From Hwanghaeella sp964350445 (lineage in GTDB: Bacteria; Pseudomonadota; Alphaproteobacteria; UBA8366; Aestuariispiraceae), in assembly GCA_964350445.1 (NCBI GenBank), contig CAYGKA010000026.1, positions 1-64,000 of the forward strand: DNA of 64,000 nt, given 5' to 3'. The notes beneath the pieces were generated by a model. That model ran no database searches and had not been told where the DNA came from. It saw only the letters and a program-made list of their open reading frames with translations. Shown piece by piece: positions 9,130 to 18,135 of the stretch (its first letter is position 1; each line of letters begins with the position of its first letter). The position numbers and the translations under genes are program-made.

Positions 9130-10056
9130 TCAGGTCTTCCGGGCGGAGGCAGCGTGTTCGCGCCACGCCACAAAAAGGCCGGCGGCGATGACAATCCCGC
9201 AGCCGACCCACGTGAGCACTTCGGGAAAATCACCGAAGACGAGATATCCCAGCACCGTGGAGGTCACCATCTCGAGATACGGCGTCACGGCCAGGGCGGA
9301 AGCCTCGATCCGGTCCGCCGCCCAGAACACCATCAGATGCCCGGTCAGCATGACCAGACCGATCCCGGCCATCAGTCCCCATTGGTCCGCCGTCAGCGGC
9401 TGCCAGTCCGGGATGGCGAAGACCGACGTGAGCGCCATCCCGACCATCCCCATCCACCACAGCGCGACGAGCGGCGGCGCGTGGCCGGCCGCCCGCCGGG
9501 TGAGCACCATGTAAAGCGCGAAACAAACCGCCGCGCCGAGCGCCAGAGCCGAGCCGACCTGCAGAAATCCGCCGCTCACTTCACCACTGCCGATACCGGG
9601 TCGGACAATCAGCAGCACGCCGGCCAGACCGGCCACCACCGCGCCCCAGCGGCGCGGACCGACCTTTTCCCGCAGAAAGAGCGCGGACATCGCAACGACC
9701 AGCAGCGGCGCGACGAACAGCACCGCTGTCGCGTTGGCGAGCGGAATATGCCCCAGTGCGCCGAAGAAAAAGACCGTCGCCATGGCCAGTGCCGCGGCGC
9801 GGCTGAATTGAACCGCCGGATTGGGAATACGGAAACAGGCCCTGCCGTAGCGGAGCAGGACCAAAGGCGTCAGCAGCAAAGAATGAAAGAACCAGCGGCC
9901 CCAGGTGACCTGCACGACCGGCATGTCCTGGGTCACCAGGAATTTGCCGATCGCATCGCCGAAGGGAAGCAGCATGAAAGCGGCTATGGCCGCCACCATA
10001 CCCATGCCGACAGCCCGGCTGTCCGCGTCAGACTGTGTGGAGGCCGGCAGGGCCAC
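9130..10056 (-). CDS. EamA/DMT family transporter
   Basis: 308 residues with ten predicted membrane helices in two EamA repeats (about 20-150 and 165-295). The conserved end of the first repeat, AVLFVAPLLVVAMSALFLREKV, and of the second, ALAVTPYLEMVTSTVLGYLVFGD, is clear. The start is a GTG. These proteins move small metabolites, often outward; the substrate cannot be read from sequence. The gene begins 51 bases after lpdA ends and is followed on the same strand by the HD and M24 genes. Confidence 0.9.
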   Translation of the reverse strand: MALPASTQSDADSRAVGMGMVAAIAAFMLLPFGDAIGKFLVTQDMPVVQVTWGRWFFHSLLLTPLVLLRYGRACFRIPNPAVQFSRAAALAMATVFFFGALGHIPLANATAVLFVAPLLVVAMSALFLREKVGPRRWGAVVAGLAGVLLIVRPGIGSGEVSGGFLQVGSALALGAAVCFALYMVLTRRAAGHAPPLVALWWMGMVGMALTSVFAIPDWQPLTADQWGLMAGIGLVMLTGHLMVFWAADRIEASALAVTPYLEMVTSTVLGYLVFGDFPEVLTWVGCGIVIAAGLFVAWREHAASARKT

Positions 10057-10107
10057 GGCGTTACCCCATAGGCCGGGTCAGTCCGGGTGTAACCGGCCCG
10101 CCGGCAG

Positions 10108-11517
10108 CTACATGTGAATGGTGCGGTTGTCGACGGCGAGCGCGGCTTCCTTCACCACTTCGTTCAGCGTCGGATGACCGTGGCAGGTCCGCGCCACGTC
10201 TTCCGCCGATCCGCCGAATTCGATGATGGTGACGATCTCGTGGATCAGCCCGCCGGCATCCGGTCCGATGATGTGGCAACCGAGCACCTTGTCCGTCGTC
10301 TTGTCGGCAAGGATCTTCACGAAGCCTTCCGTGGCGTTCATCGCCCGCGCCCGGCCGTTGGCCGTAAAGGGGAACTTGCCGGACTTGTAGGCAATGCCCG
10401 CTTCCTTCAACTCTTCCTCCGTCTTCCCGACGGAGGCGACTTCCGGCCATGTGTAGACGATGCCCGGAATGGCGTCATAGTTGATATGGGGCTTCTGGCC
10501 AGCGATCATTTCCGCACAGGCGACACCTTCGTCCTCGGCCTTGTGAGCCAGCATGGCGCCTGGAATGCAGTCGCCGATCGCGTAGACCGTCGGCACCTTG
10601 GTCCGGTAATGATCGTCGACCTGGATGACCCCGCGCTTGTCGGTTTCGATCCCCAATTCCTCCAGCCCCAGACCTTCGGTATAGGGACGGCGGCCGACCG
10701 ACAGCAGAACGACGTCTGCCTTGATTTCCTGCGCATCCCCGCCCGCGGCCGGTTCGACCGTCAGCGTCACGCCGGTCTTCGACGTCTTCGCGGAGGTAAC
10801 CTTGGAGGAGAGTTTGAACTCAACTCCCTGCTTTTTCAGGATGCGCTGGAAGTTCTTCGAGATTTCCCCGTCATTGGTGGGCAGGATACGGTCGAGGAAT
10901 TCGACCACGAGCACTTCCGAACCCAGCCGGGCCCAGACCGACCCCAGTTCCAGCCCGATCACGCCGCCGCCGATGACGACCAGCTTCTTCGGCACCTTGC
11001 CCAATTCCAGCGCGCCGGTGGAGGTGACGATCTGCTTCTCGTCCACCTCGACACCCGGGATCGGCGTCGATTCCGATCCCGTTGCGATGATGATGTTCTT
11101 GGCGGCCACGGTCTTGCCCTTGTCCGGCCCTTCGGTGATTTCCACCTCGGTTCCCGACTTCAGCCTGCCCTTGCCCTTGATCCAATCGATCTTGTTCTTC
11201 TTGAACAGAAATTCGATGCCTTTGACATTGTCGCCGACAACCTTGTCCTTGTGGCCCATCATGCCTTTCAGGTCGAGCTTCACGCCGCCGGTCTTGATGC
11301 CCAGCGCTTCCAACCCGTGTTCCGCCTCCTCGAACCGTTCGGAGGCATGCAGCAAGGCTTTCGACGGGATACAGCCGACATTCAGGCAGGTGCCGCCAAG
11401 GGTCGCGCGCATTTCCACGCAAGCGGTTTTCAATCCCAATTGCGCGGCGCGGATCGCGGCCACATAGCCGCCCGGTCCACCGCCGACAACGACCACGTCG
11501 TATTGGTTATCGCTCAT
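10108..11517 (-). CDS. lpdA: Dihydrolipoyl dehydrogenase (E3)
   Basis: 469 residues, full length. Flavoprotein that reoxidises the lipoyl groups of 2-oxo acid dehydrogenase complexes. FAD-binding GGGPGGYVA near 12-20, redox disulfide GGTCLNVGCIPSK (Cys44, Cys49), NAD-binding VIGGGVIGLELG and the C-terminal catalytic motif HGHPTLNE are all intact. It presumably serves the SucAB complex, although about 5 kb of unrelated genes separate it from sucB. It has no lysine-rich tail, unlike SucA and Mdh here. Confidence 0.97.
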   Translation of the reverse strand: MSDNQYDVVVVGGGPGGYVAAIRAAQLGLKTACVEMRATLGGTCLNVGCIPSKALLHASERFEEAEHGLEALGIKTGGVKLDLKGMMGHKDKVVGDNVKGIEFLFKKNKIDWIKGKGRLKSGTEVEITEGPDKGKTVAAKNIIIATGSESTPIPGVEVDEKQIVTSTGALELGKVPKKLVVIGGGVIGLELGSVWARLGSEVLVVEFLDRILPTNDGEISKNFQRILKKQGVEFKLSSKVTSAKTSKTGVTLTVEPAAGGDAQEIKADVVLLSVGRRPYTEGLGLEELGIETDKRGVIQVDDHYRTKVPTVYAIGDCIPGAMLAHKAEDEGVACAEMIAGQKPHINYDAIPGIVYTWPEVASVGKTEEELKEAGIAYKSGKFPFTANGRARAMNATEGFVKILADKTTDKVLGCHIIGPDAGGLIHEIVTIIEFGGSAEDVARTCHGHPTLNEVVKEAALAVDNRTIHM

Positions 11518-11731
11518 CGCTGACCCCTCTTCGTAGATCTTCTATATAGACCTTCCGGGCCGCGCAGCAGGGCGACCCCAAACCGGACGGCACCATGCCC
11601 CAACGCGTCGAAAAGGGAAAGGGTATTAAGGACTTGAAGCAGATGCCCCGAAACCCAAATCCTAGCATGCAGGTCTTAATTTGGCCGTATTCATGCGATA
11701 AGAACTCGGCGGACTTACAAGGATAATCATC

Positions 11732-12001
11732 ATGAAGAAGTTTCTGGCGCCCGCCGCCATCGCCTTTTCCCTTTGCGTCGCCGGCGCGCCCGCCCTGGCG
11801 CAGGAAAAATCGCCCGAGGAACTGGCCCGGGACGGCTTGGCGAAACTGCTGTCGGCGCTGGACCTCTTCATCGGCAGCATTCCGCAATACGAGACGCCGG
11901 AGATCCTGCCCAACGGCGACATCATCATTCGCCGCATCCACCCGGAGACGGAGAAGACGCCGGACCCGGCACCCAAAGAAAAGCCGAAGGATTCTATCTG
12001 A
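11732..12001 (+). CDS. Small exported protein with a conserved ILPNGDIIIRR tail motif
   Basis: 89 residues. A signal peptide (MKKFLAPAAIAFSLCVAGAPALA, cleavage after ALA) is followed by a short helix and the segment YETPEILPNGDIIIRRIHPE. The latter recurs in small alphaproteobacterial exported proteins, some of which databases mislabel as an AAA+ ATPase; no ATPase motif exists here. AAGGA lies about 9 bases before the ATG. Function is unknown; a periplasmic role is inferred. Converges on the MFS gene. Confidence 0.75.
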   Translation: MKKFLAPAAIAFSLCVAGAPALAQEKSPEELARDGLAKLLSALDLFIGSIPQYETPEILPNGDIIIRRIHPETEKTPDPAPKEKPKDSI

Positions 12002-12032
12002 TCGCCGGTCGTCCGGCCCAGGTTCCTTGCCG

Positions 12033-13253
12033 TTAGGGCTTTCGGTCTTCCGCCGTGAGATAGACGAGGCCCGCAAGAAATACGCTTGCCGCGACGAAGC
12101 CAAATCCAAGCCGGTAGGACTGTTCGACCGTCAACCCGATCGAACGCCCCCAGTCGAGCGCGACGCCAAATCCACCCTGCATGACCGGAATGCCGCCGAC
12201 GGCCGCAACCGTCATCAGGGTCGACGCCCGACCCACCAGATGGTCGCCGACCAGCGCCCGGTTATGGGCGTTCAAGGTCAGATAAAAATTCTGGCACAGC
12301 GTCATGCCGAGCAGCAGCGCGATAACGGCATAGGCCGGCAGATCCTCTAGGACTGCAACGCCCCCGACGCAGAGCGCTGACCCAAAGGCGCCCGCAATCA
12401 CGACCTTCTTGCGTGTCCCCAGGAGTCTGTCGAGCGGACCGAAGACCAGTCCCCCGACCATGGTCATCAGAAACAGCGCGAACAGGACGGCCCCTGCCTC
12501 ATGCGTGTCGAAATTATGGACTTCCTGAAAATACGGCCCACCCCACAGACCAGCCACTGTGGTGATCGGCGCGAAAGCGACTGTCCCCATGGCGAGCAGT
12601 CTTGGGAAATTTCGGTTTCCGAGAATTTCACGGAATCCGTTTAGCATCGGTCGCCATCCTGTCGGTTGAAAGACGGGTCGCGGCAGATGCGGCGGCGCAT
12701 TGCGGATGGTTACCGACCCCAGAATGGCGATGGCCAGGGTGAAGATACCGACGGCGAAAAGAGCCGGACGCCAGCCGGCCACATCGACAATCGTTGCCAA
12801 GGGATAGGTTCCGGTAAGCCCGCCAATACCCCCGATCGCGACCATGATGCCGGAAACCTGGGCGAAGCGATCAAGCGGAAACCAGCGAGAAAACAGGATA
12901 TGCGCCGCCGCCGAAGACGAGGCGAAACCAACGCCGAGCAGAATGCGACCGGCATAAACCCATTCAAGTTCGACGGCGCGTGAGAAGACGAGGCTGCCGA
13001 TACCGGCTATTCCCAACATCAACGGAAGCACCCGGCGCGGTCCAAACCGGTCCAGCGCAATACCCGCCGGTATCTGCATCACCATTGTCGCAATGAACAT
13101 TGCGCCGATGACGCTGCCCAGCGCAGAGGCGGAAAGGCTCAGTTCTTCTGCGATGACCGGCGACAGTATGCCGCCCGCTGCCCGGTGAAATTGACCGACG
13201 GCAAAACACAACGCACAAAAAACGACGACCCAGGTATATGGCAGCCGGTTCAA
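12033..13253 (-). CDS. Major facilitator superfamily transporter
   Basis: 406 residues, twelve predicted membrane helices. The N-terminal half carries the MFS loop motif in IALDRFGPRRVLP between helices 2 and 3, and a matching loop LDRLLGTRKK appears in the second half. The frame begins with TTG, so the exact start is uncertain. Substrate unknown. Lies in a block of transport and secreted functions between lpdA and sucB. Confidence 0.88.
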   Translation of the reverse strand: MNRLPYTWVVVFCALCFAVGQFHRAAGGILSPVIAEELSLSASALGSVIGAMFIATMVMQIPAGIALDRFGPRRVLPLMLGIAGIGSLVFSRAVELEWVYAGRILLGVGFASSSAAAHILFSRWFPLDRFAQVSGIMVAIGGIGGLTGTYPLATIVDVAGWRPALFAVGIFTLAIAILGSVTIRNAPPHLPRPVFQPTGWRPMLNGFREILGNRNFPRLLAMGTVAFAPITTVAGLWGGPYFQEVHNFDTHEAGAVLFALFLMTMVGGLVFGPLDRLLGTRKKVVIAGAFGSALCVGGVAVLEDLPAYAVIALLLGMTLCQNFYLTLNAHNRALVGDHLVGRASTLMTVAAVGGIPVMQGGFGVALDWGRSIGLTVEQSYRLGFGFVAASVFLAGLVYLTAEDRKP

Positions 13254-13354
13254 ATCACGACCGTCCTATTTCAGTGGGTTCATGCTGGAAGGCGGGACCA
13301 GACCGAAGTGTCGCGGACGGTCACAGTCCCTGCAAGACCGATAAAAGTGGCGTG

Positions 13355-13708
13355 TCAGGGAAGAAATCCATACTCCCTCCCCACAGTAAGCAGCGCGAAG
13401 ACGACCATGCCGGCGAACAGTCCCTGGATCTGTGACTTGCCGCGCAGCCACCACACCGCCAAGGCAACGGCAAAGGGCGCCAGACGATCCAGCATCGGCG
13501 ATTCCGCGGTGACATTGGTCGGGAAGATGATGATCCGCACCATCAACCCGGCGACCATGGCATAGGCGACCGTGTTCACCCAGTCGAAGAGCAGTTTGTG
13601 GTCGGCCAGCCGATCGGCCATCGCCAGCCCCATCATGCGCCAGCCGAACGTGGCGACCACCGCAAGACCCATCATTCCCCAGGGAACAAGGCCGTCGGGA
13701 AGCGTCAT
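13355..13708 (-). CDS. azlD: AzlD-type membrane protein (branched-chain amino acid exporter small subunit)
   Basis: 117 residues, four hydrophobic helices, with the family pattern ending in RLAPFAVALAVWWLRGK. AzlD works with AzlC as a two-part exporter of branched-chain amino acids (BrnFE in Corynebacterium). Its ATG overlaps the azlC stop in an ATGA junction, so translation is coupled. Export of branched-chain amino acids is known for the family; the actual substrate here is inferred. Confidence 0.85.
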   Translation of the reverse strand: MTLPDGLVPWGMMGLAVVATFGWRMMGLAMADRLADHKLLFDWVNTVAYAMVAGLMVRIIIFPTNVTAESPMLDRLAPFAVALAVWWLRGKSQIQGLFAGMVVFALLTVGREYGFLP

Positions 13709-14439
13709 TCCGGCACCCTCCCCGTCATATGCGCGACGATCACGGCCGCGGTTCCGCCGCCCAGACCGGCCGCCAGGATACACCAGTCACCCAACAGCGG
13801 ATAGGTCAGCGGCCCCAAGATCGCGCCCAGCAGGACGGCAAAACGGTTGGCCCAGACACGGGCACTGGAAACCAGCAGAACGATATAGAGCGGCGTCACA
13901 TAAACCGCGACGCGGATGACAGGGTCCGGCACGATATCGCTTAGGTAATAGCCGAAGACGGTACCGAGATTGGCGGCGACATAGACCACGCTGACGAAGC
14001 CCAGATAATAGGGCAGCACGCCCATCGGCGGCACCTTGTTCCGCGCCGCGGTGAGCTGCGCCCATCCGGTAATCGCCAGCAGATGCGCGGTGACGACGTC
14101 CCTGAACAAACCCTGTTTATGATCCTTCAGACGCATCATCGGCAGGCCGGAAACCGTCATCGGCAGCATCCGCATATTGGCAAGAGCGACCGCGGTGAAA
14201 ATCACCAACCCACCTGCCCCCGCCGCATAAAGATCCGCGAAGGCGACCTGGCCCGGCATGCCCCAAACGAACATCGTCGTCGCCACCGTCACATAGATAT
14301 CCAGACCCGCTTCACGGGCGATGGCGCCGAAGCCGATCATGGTCGTGAACAAGGCGAAGGAAGGGACGCCAAAGCCGTCGCGCACACCCGTTCCCCGCGC
14401 CGCGCGCCATTCCGCGTGATTTCGCGTCACGTCAGTCAA
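13705..14439 (-). CDS. azlC: AzlC family ABC-independent amino acid exporter, large subunit
   Basis: 244 residues from a TTG at 14439-14437, chosen because a perfect GGAGG ribosome site lies 7 bases upstream; a longer frame adds 29 residues without membrane or family character. The sequence has GVRDGFGVPSFALF at the start, MFVWGMPGQVAFADL in the pore-like region and about six membrane helices. Partner of azlD, which overlaps its stop by four bases. Divergent from the DUF350 gene. Confidence 0.85.
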   Translation of the reverse strand: MTDVTRNHAEWRAARGTGVRDGFGVPSFALFTTMIGFGAIAREAGLDIYVTVATTMFVWGMPGQVAFADLYAAGAGGLVIFTAVALANMRMLPMTVSGLPMMRLKDHKQGLFRDVVTAHLLAITGWAQLTAARNKVPPMGVLPYYLGFVSVVYVAANLGTVFGYYLSDIVPDPVIRVAVYVTPLYIVLLVSSARVWANRFAVLLGAILGPLTYPLLGDWCILAAGLGGGTAAVIVAHMTGRVPE

Positions 14440-14543
14440 ACGTTTTCCTCCGATTGGGTCTATTGATTGGCGCTTGCGGGATGACGATCCACCACGAAGC
14501 GATATAGCATCCACCGGTTGCTCCAATACAGTGGAAAGCCGTC

Positions 14544-14957
14544 ATGGAACCTGTTCTGCTATCGCTCTGGTCCGGCCTGCCCGTCCTTTTATTGCATGTC
14601 GTCGCGACCCTGTTGCTGCTGGGTATCGGGATTTGGGTGTACGAGAAAGTCACGCCCTACAAGGAACTGGAGCTGATCCGGTCGGGCAATCTGGCGGCAA
14701 GCATCACCTTCGCGGGCGCCATACTGGGCATCGCGATTCCCTTGGCCTTTGCAATGAATGCCAGCCTGGGCCTTTTGGATCTGTTGGTCTGGGGCACGGT
14801 GACAGTCATTCTGCAGGCGATCGCCTATCTGGCGACCGATTTCGTGATGCAGGACATGCGAACGCGGATCGAAGCGAACGAGGTCGCGCCCGCCATCGTT
14901 ATGATGGCGGTGAAACTGGCCGTCGGGGCGATCATCGCCGCTGCGGTGGCCGGCTGA
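14544..14957 (+). CDS. DUF350 family membrane protein
   Basis: 137 residues with four membrane helices in two DUF350 repeats; conserved polar positions are seen in GNLAASITFAGAILGIAIPLAFAM. Function of the family is unknown. The gene ends 15 bases before the first of two tandem secreted proteases, so all three may form an operon. Divergently transcribed from azlC. Confidence 0.87.
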   Translation: MEPVLLSLWSGLPVLLLHVVATLLLLGIGIWVYEKVTPYKELELIRSGNLAASITFAGAILGIAIPLAFAMNASLGLLDLLVWGTVTVILQAIAYLATDFVMQDMRTRIEANEVAPAIVMMAVKLAVGAIIAAAVAG

Positions 14958-14972
14958 GCCCCGGGTTGACCC

Positions 14973-15869
14973 GTGAAGAAGACCCGCCTTCTGTGGTTTC
15001 TTTTGACGACAGCCTTCATGGTGCTGTCCTTCGTCACCGATTTCGACACCGGCGGGCAGCGCCGCCCCAGCCCGCAGCCCAAATTTTCCCCCGAAACGGC
15101 GCAGCAATTCGGCGACCAGCGGGCGGATAGCGGGCCGGTCCGGCGCTGGCTGCTCGAGGCGGATACGGACCGGACGCGATCCACCGGCACCGCTTTCGCG
15201 ATCTCTGGCGGATTGTGGCTGACGGCGCGCCATGTCGTCGACCAATGCGACAGTATTTGGATGGTCAAACCGGGCAGACCGATAAAGCCCGACCAGAAAG
15301 TCCCGAAAGCCATCCTGCATCCCGGGGCCGACATCGCATTGCTTCATTTCCCGCTGTCGCCCGCGCATCCGCCGGTGGTCACAGCTAGCTACCAGCCGCG
15401 ACGGAACGCCGCCGGATTCCACTTCGGCTATCCCGGCGGCAAGCCCGGGGATGTCCTGTCCTTCTATCTTGGTGACAGCGCAGCGACGATCCGGGGGCGC
15501 GGCGGGTCCACTTTTCCAATTCAGGTTTGGGCGGCAAAGGAAATACCGGCCCGGCTCACCTCACTCGGCGGTTTGAGCGGCGGCCCCGCCTTCGACGAAA
15601 CCGGCCGCATCATCGGCGTCACCATCGCCGAAAGCCCGCGGCGGGGACGCGTGGCAACCACCCCGGCGACATTGTCGGCCGAAATGATCGACATGGCCGG
15701 TGTGTCGTCACAGGTTTCGACCGGCAATGGCGGCGCCTCCCGCGTCAGCGGCCTGGCCCCGGCGACATATCGAGAGGTCGGCGACGTCCTCCGCGCCTCC
15801 CTCGCCGTCGCGCAGGTTTATTGTCACGTGCGCATCCCCGGACGGAGCAGCCCGTTTGACCGCTTCTAG
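14973..15869 (+). CDS. Trypsin-like serine protease, secreted or membrane-anchored (paralogue 1)
   Basis: 298 residues with a GTG start. Residues 4-21 form a signal anchor. The chymotrypsin-fold triad is visible: His87 in TARHVV, Asp120 in GADIALLHF, Ser202 in GGLSGGPAF. No PDZ domain follows. Only two cysteines are present, Cys92 just after the catalytic His and Cys284 in the C-terminal VYCHV, a likely periplasmic disulfide. The downstream gene is a paralogue with the same layout. Substrate unknown. Cell location and disulfide are inference; the protease fold is well supported. Confidence 0.85.
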   Translation: MKKTRLLWFLLTTAFMVLSFVTDFDTGGQRRPSPQPKFSPETAQQFGDQRADSGPVRRWLLEADTDRTRSTGTAFAISGGLWLTARHVVDQCDSIWMVKPGRPIKPDQKVPKAILHPGADIALLHFPLSPAHPPVVTASYQPRRNAAGFHFGYPGGKPGDVLSFYLGDSAATIRGRGGSTFPIQVWAAKEIPARLTSLGGLSGGPAFDETGRIIGVTIAESPRRGRVATTPATLSAEMIDMAGVSSQVSTGNGGASRVSGLAPATYREVGDVLRASLAVAQVYCHVRIPGRSSPFDRF

Positions 15870-15914
15870 CAAACCAGGGCCGACAATGGCCGCAGACGGC
15901 GACTGGCGGTTGGC

Positions 15915-16679
15915 GTGACCGGCACCCGAGGGCTATGGATATTGGTCGCCGCCGCTCTGCTGGGATTGTGGCTCTATACCGATTTCGGTCTGTTGCCGAC
16001 GCCCTATGATTTGGTGTTGGAACCGGAGAGGGATGTCCCCGCCCCTGGGTCAGGCACCGCCTTCAGCGTCGGCGACGGCGTCTGGATGACCGCCCGGCAC
16101 GTCGTCAATCACTGCGACGGGATCGGCTTGGTCAAGAACCGGAAGCTGGTCGGGATCGTGGACCGGGCGGTTCACCACGAATCCGCCGACCTGAGCCTTC
16201 TGTTCAGTCATTTCAGCGCGCGGCCCTTGCCCATTTCAGCCCCTGACCAGGACCCGCAACGCCATGAGAACGCCTTTCTGATCGGGTATCCGTCGGGCGC
16301 GCCCCACCAATTCTTGGCCACCCAGGTCGAATATCGGGAAATCGAGCAGCAAGGCCTGCCGAATGGCGGTTTTCCAGTCATCGTCTGGGCGGAAAGGCCG
16401 GAGCCGCCCGCCGGCAACGATTATTCCGGCATGTCCGGCGGGCCGGTGATCAGTGGGAGTGGTTTCGTCGTCGGCGTCTTGGTGGGTTCGGACAATGCCC
16501 TTGGCCGGATCGTCGCCAACGTGCCGGCAACCTTGCGTGACATGAGCAGTGGCCAGCGTTGGAACAAGGGCGGCACTCCGGTTTCCGCCGCGTTGAACGC
16601 GGATCCCGCGGAAACCGGCGCGCGCCTGAGAGACGAGAACCGCGTTATTGAGGTCTATTGCCACGTAGACGGCAGCTAG
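15915..16679 (+). CDS. Trypsin-like serine protease, secreted or membrane-anchored (paralogue 2)
   Basis: 254 residues with a GTG start. A membrane segment covers about residues 6-21. Triad: His62 in TARHVV, Asp92 in SADLSLL, Ser174 in GMSGGPV. As in its upstream paralogue, there are exactly two cysteines, Cys67 after the His and Cys249 in the C-terminal VYCHV. The shared pattern across the catalytic core indicates tandem duplication followed by strong divergence. Ends just before a stem-loop shared with convergent sucB. Confidence 0.84.
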   Translation: MTGTRGLWILVAAALLGLWLYTDFGLLPTPYDLVLEPERDVPAPGSGTAFSVGDGVWMTARHVVNHCDGIGLVKNRKLVGIVDRAVHHESADLSLLFSHFSARPLPISAPDQDPQRHENAFLIGYPSGAPHQFLATQVEYREIEQQGLPNGGFPVIVWAERPEPPAGNDYSGMSGGPVISGSGFVVGVLVGSDNALGRIVANVPATLRDMSSGQRWNKGGTPVSAALNADPAETGARLRDENRVIEVYCHVDGS

Positions 16680-16685
16680 AAAAGC

Positions 16686-16711
16686 CGACGCCCCCGATAT
16701 AGGGGGCGTCG
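16686..16711. terminator. Stem-loop between convergent protease and sucB genes
   Basis: GACGCCCCC and GGGGGCGTC form a 9-base perfect stem (extended to 10 by the outer C-G) with a six-base loop. No T-tract follows on either strand, so it is a possible bidirectional terminator or mRNA 3' end stabiliser rather than a textbook intrinsic terminator. Confidence 0.6.
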
Positions 16712-16741
16712 CCAACAGATTGATCGTCAGTTCGGACCGGA

Positions 16742-18031
16742 TCAGACGTCCAGCAGCAGACGCGCCGGGTCTTCCAGCATTTCCTTCAGGCGCACCAGAT
16801 AGGTGACGGCCTCGCGCCCGTCTATGATGCGGTGGTCGTAGGAATGCGCGACATACATCATGTTTCCGACCACGATATTGCCTTCCGCGTCGCAGATCGG
16901 CCGTTTCTGGATCTTGTGCATGCCCAGAATGCCGGACTGCGGCGGGTTCAGGATCGGCGTCGACATCAGCGACCCGAAGACGCCGCCATTGGTGATCGTG
17001 AAAGTGCCGCCCATCATTTCCGCCATGGTCAGCTTGCCGTCACGGGCGCGCCGCCCGAAATCGGCGATGGTGCCTTCGATCTCCGCGAAGTTCTTCTTGT
17101 CGGCGTCCCGCAGCACGGGCACGACAAGGCCGGACGGCGTGCCGACGGCGATACCAATATCGTAGTAATTCTTGTAAATGATCTCATCGCCGTAGATCTC
17201 CGCATTCACCGCGGGCAGTTCCTGCAGTGCGATCACCGACGCCTTCACGAAGAAGCTCATGAAGCCCAGCTTCACATTGTGCTTCTTCTCGAACTTGTCC
17301 TTGTAGTCCTTGCGAAGCTCCATCATCGCGGTCATGTCGATTTCGTTGAAAGTCGTCAACATGGCCGCCGTGTTCTGGGCTTCCTTCAGGCGGCTGGCGA
17401 TGACCTTGCGAAGCTTCGGCATCTTGACGCGTTCTTCGCCGCGCGGATCCAGTGCGCGCTCCGGCATCGGCTCGTAGGTCGCGACCGGCGGCCTGGGACC
17501 ACCGACCGGCGCCGCCGGGGCGGGCGCCTTCGCCGCGGGTGCGGGTTTCGCGCCGGCGCTCAGGAAGTTCTGCACGTCTTCCTTGGTCAGGTTGCCCTTG
17601 GGCCCCGTTGCCGGAATCTTGGACGCATCCAAATTGTTCTCAGCAACCATCTTTGCGACGGCGGGCGACAGCGTTTCGTTGCTGGCCGGCGCGGCCGCAG
17701 GGGCCGGCTCGGCTGCAGGGGCCGGGGCCGCAGCAGCAGGCTTTTCCGCCGCAGCCGGCTTCGGCGCTTCAGCCTTCGGGGCAGGAGCGGCAGCGCCCTC
17801 GGCGATCGTGCACAAGAGAGCGCCGACTTCGACCTCGGCCCCTTCCGCCGCTGCAATGTCCGAGAGCGTGCCGGCCACGGGGGACGGAACCTCAACGGTC
17901 ACTTTATCGGTTTCCAGCTCGACCAGCGGTTCATCGACAGCCACCGCCTCTCCGGGCTGTTTGAACCAGCGCATAATGCTCGCTTCTGAAACCGACTCGC
18001 CGAGCGTCGGTACATGCACTTCCGTCGCCAT
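16742..18031 (-). CDS. sucB: 2-oxoglutarate dehydrogenase E2, dihydrolipoyllysine succinyltransferase
   Basis: 429 residues from the ATG at 18031. E2 core of the 2-oxoglutarate dehydrogenase complex, transferring succinyl from lipoamide to CoA. Order: lipoyl domain with Lys43 in ETDKVTVEV; Ala/Pro-rich linker (about 80-125), normal for E2; peripheral subunit-binding domain starting LSPAVAKMVAENN; catalytic domain ending with the active-site SYDHRIIDG. It begins 104 bases after sucA on the same strand. The linker has scattered lysines but no KKA-type array. Confidence 0.97.
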   Translation of the reverse strand: MATEVHVPTLGESVSEASIMRWFKQPGEAVAVDEPLVELETDKVTVEVPSPVAGTLSDIAAAEGAEVEVGALLCTIAEGAAAPAPKAEAPKPAAAEKPAAAAPAPAAEPAPAAAPASNETLSPAVAKMVAENNLDASKIPATGPKGNLTKEDVQNFLSAGAKPAPAAKAPAPAAPVGGPRPPVATYEPMPERALDPRGEERVKMPKLRKVIASRLKEAQNTAAMLTTFNEIDMTAMMELRKDYKDKFEKKHNVKLGFMSFFVKASVIALQELPAVNAEIYGDEIIYKNYYDIGIAVGTPSGLVVPVLRDADKKNFAEIEGTIADFGRRARDGKLTMAEMMGGTFTITNGGVFGSLMSTPILNPPQSGILGMHKIQKRPICDAEGNIVVGNMMYVAHSYDHRIIDGREAVTYLVRLKEMLEDPARLLLDV

Positions 18032-18135
18032 TTTTCTATCCAAGCTCCATTTAGAATGCCGGACAGCGCAATTTCCCGCGCCCGGTCATCTCCTATTGGT
18101 CGTTTACGGTTCTAAATTCCCGTTAAGGGTTCGCC

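Noticed and set aside
10114..11523. A 469-codon plus-strand frame covering lpdA exactly
   Set aside because: It is the antisense of lpdA, whose motifs are complete; the antisense product has no recognisable family.
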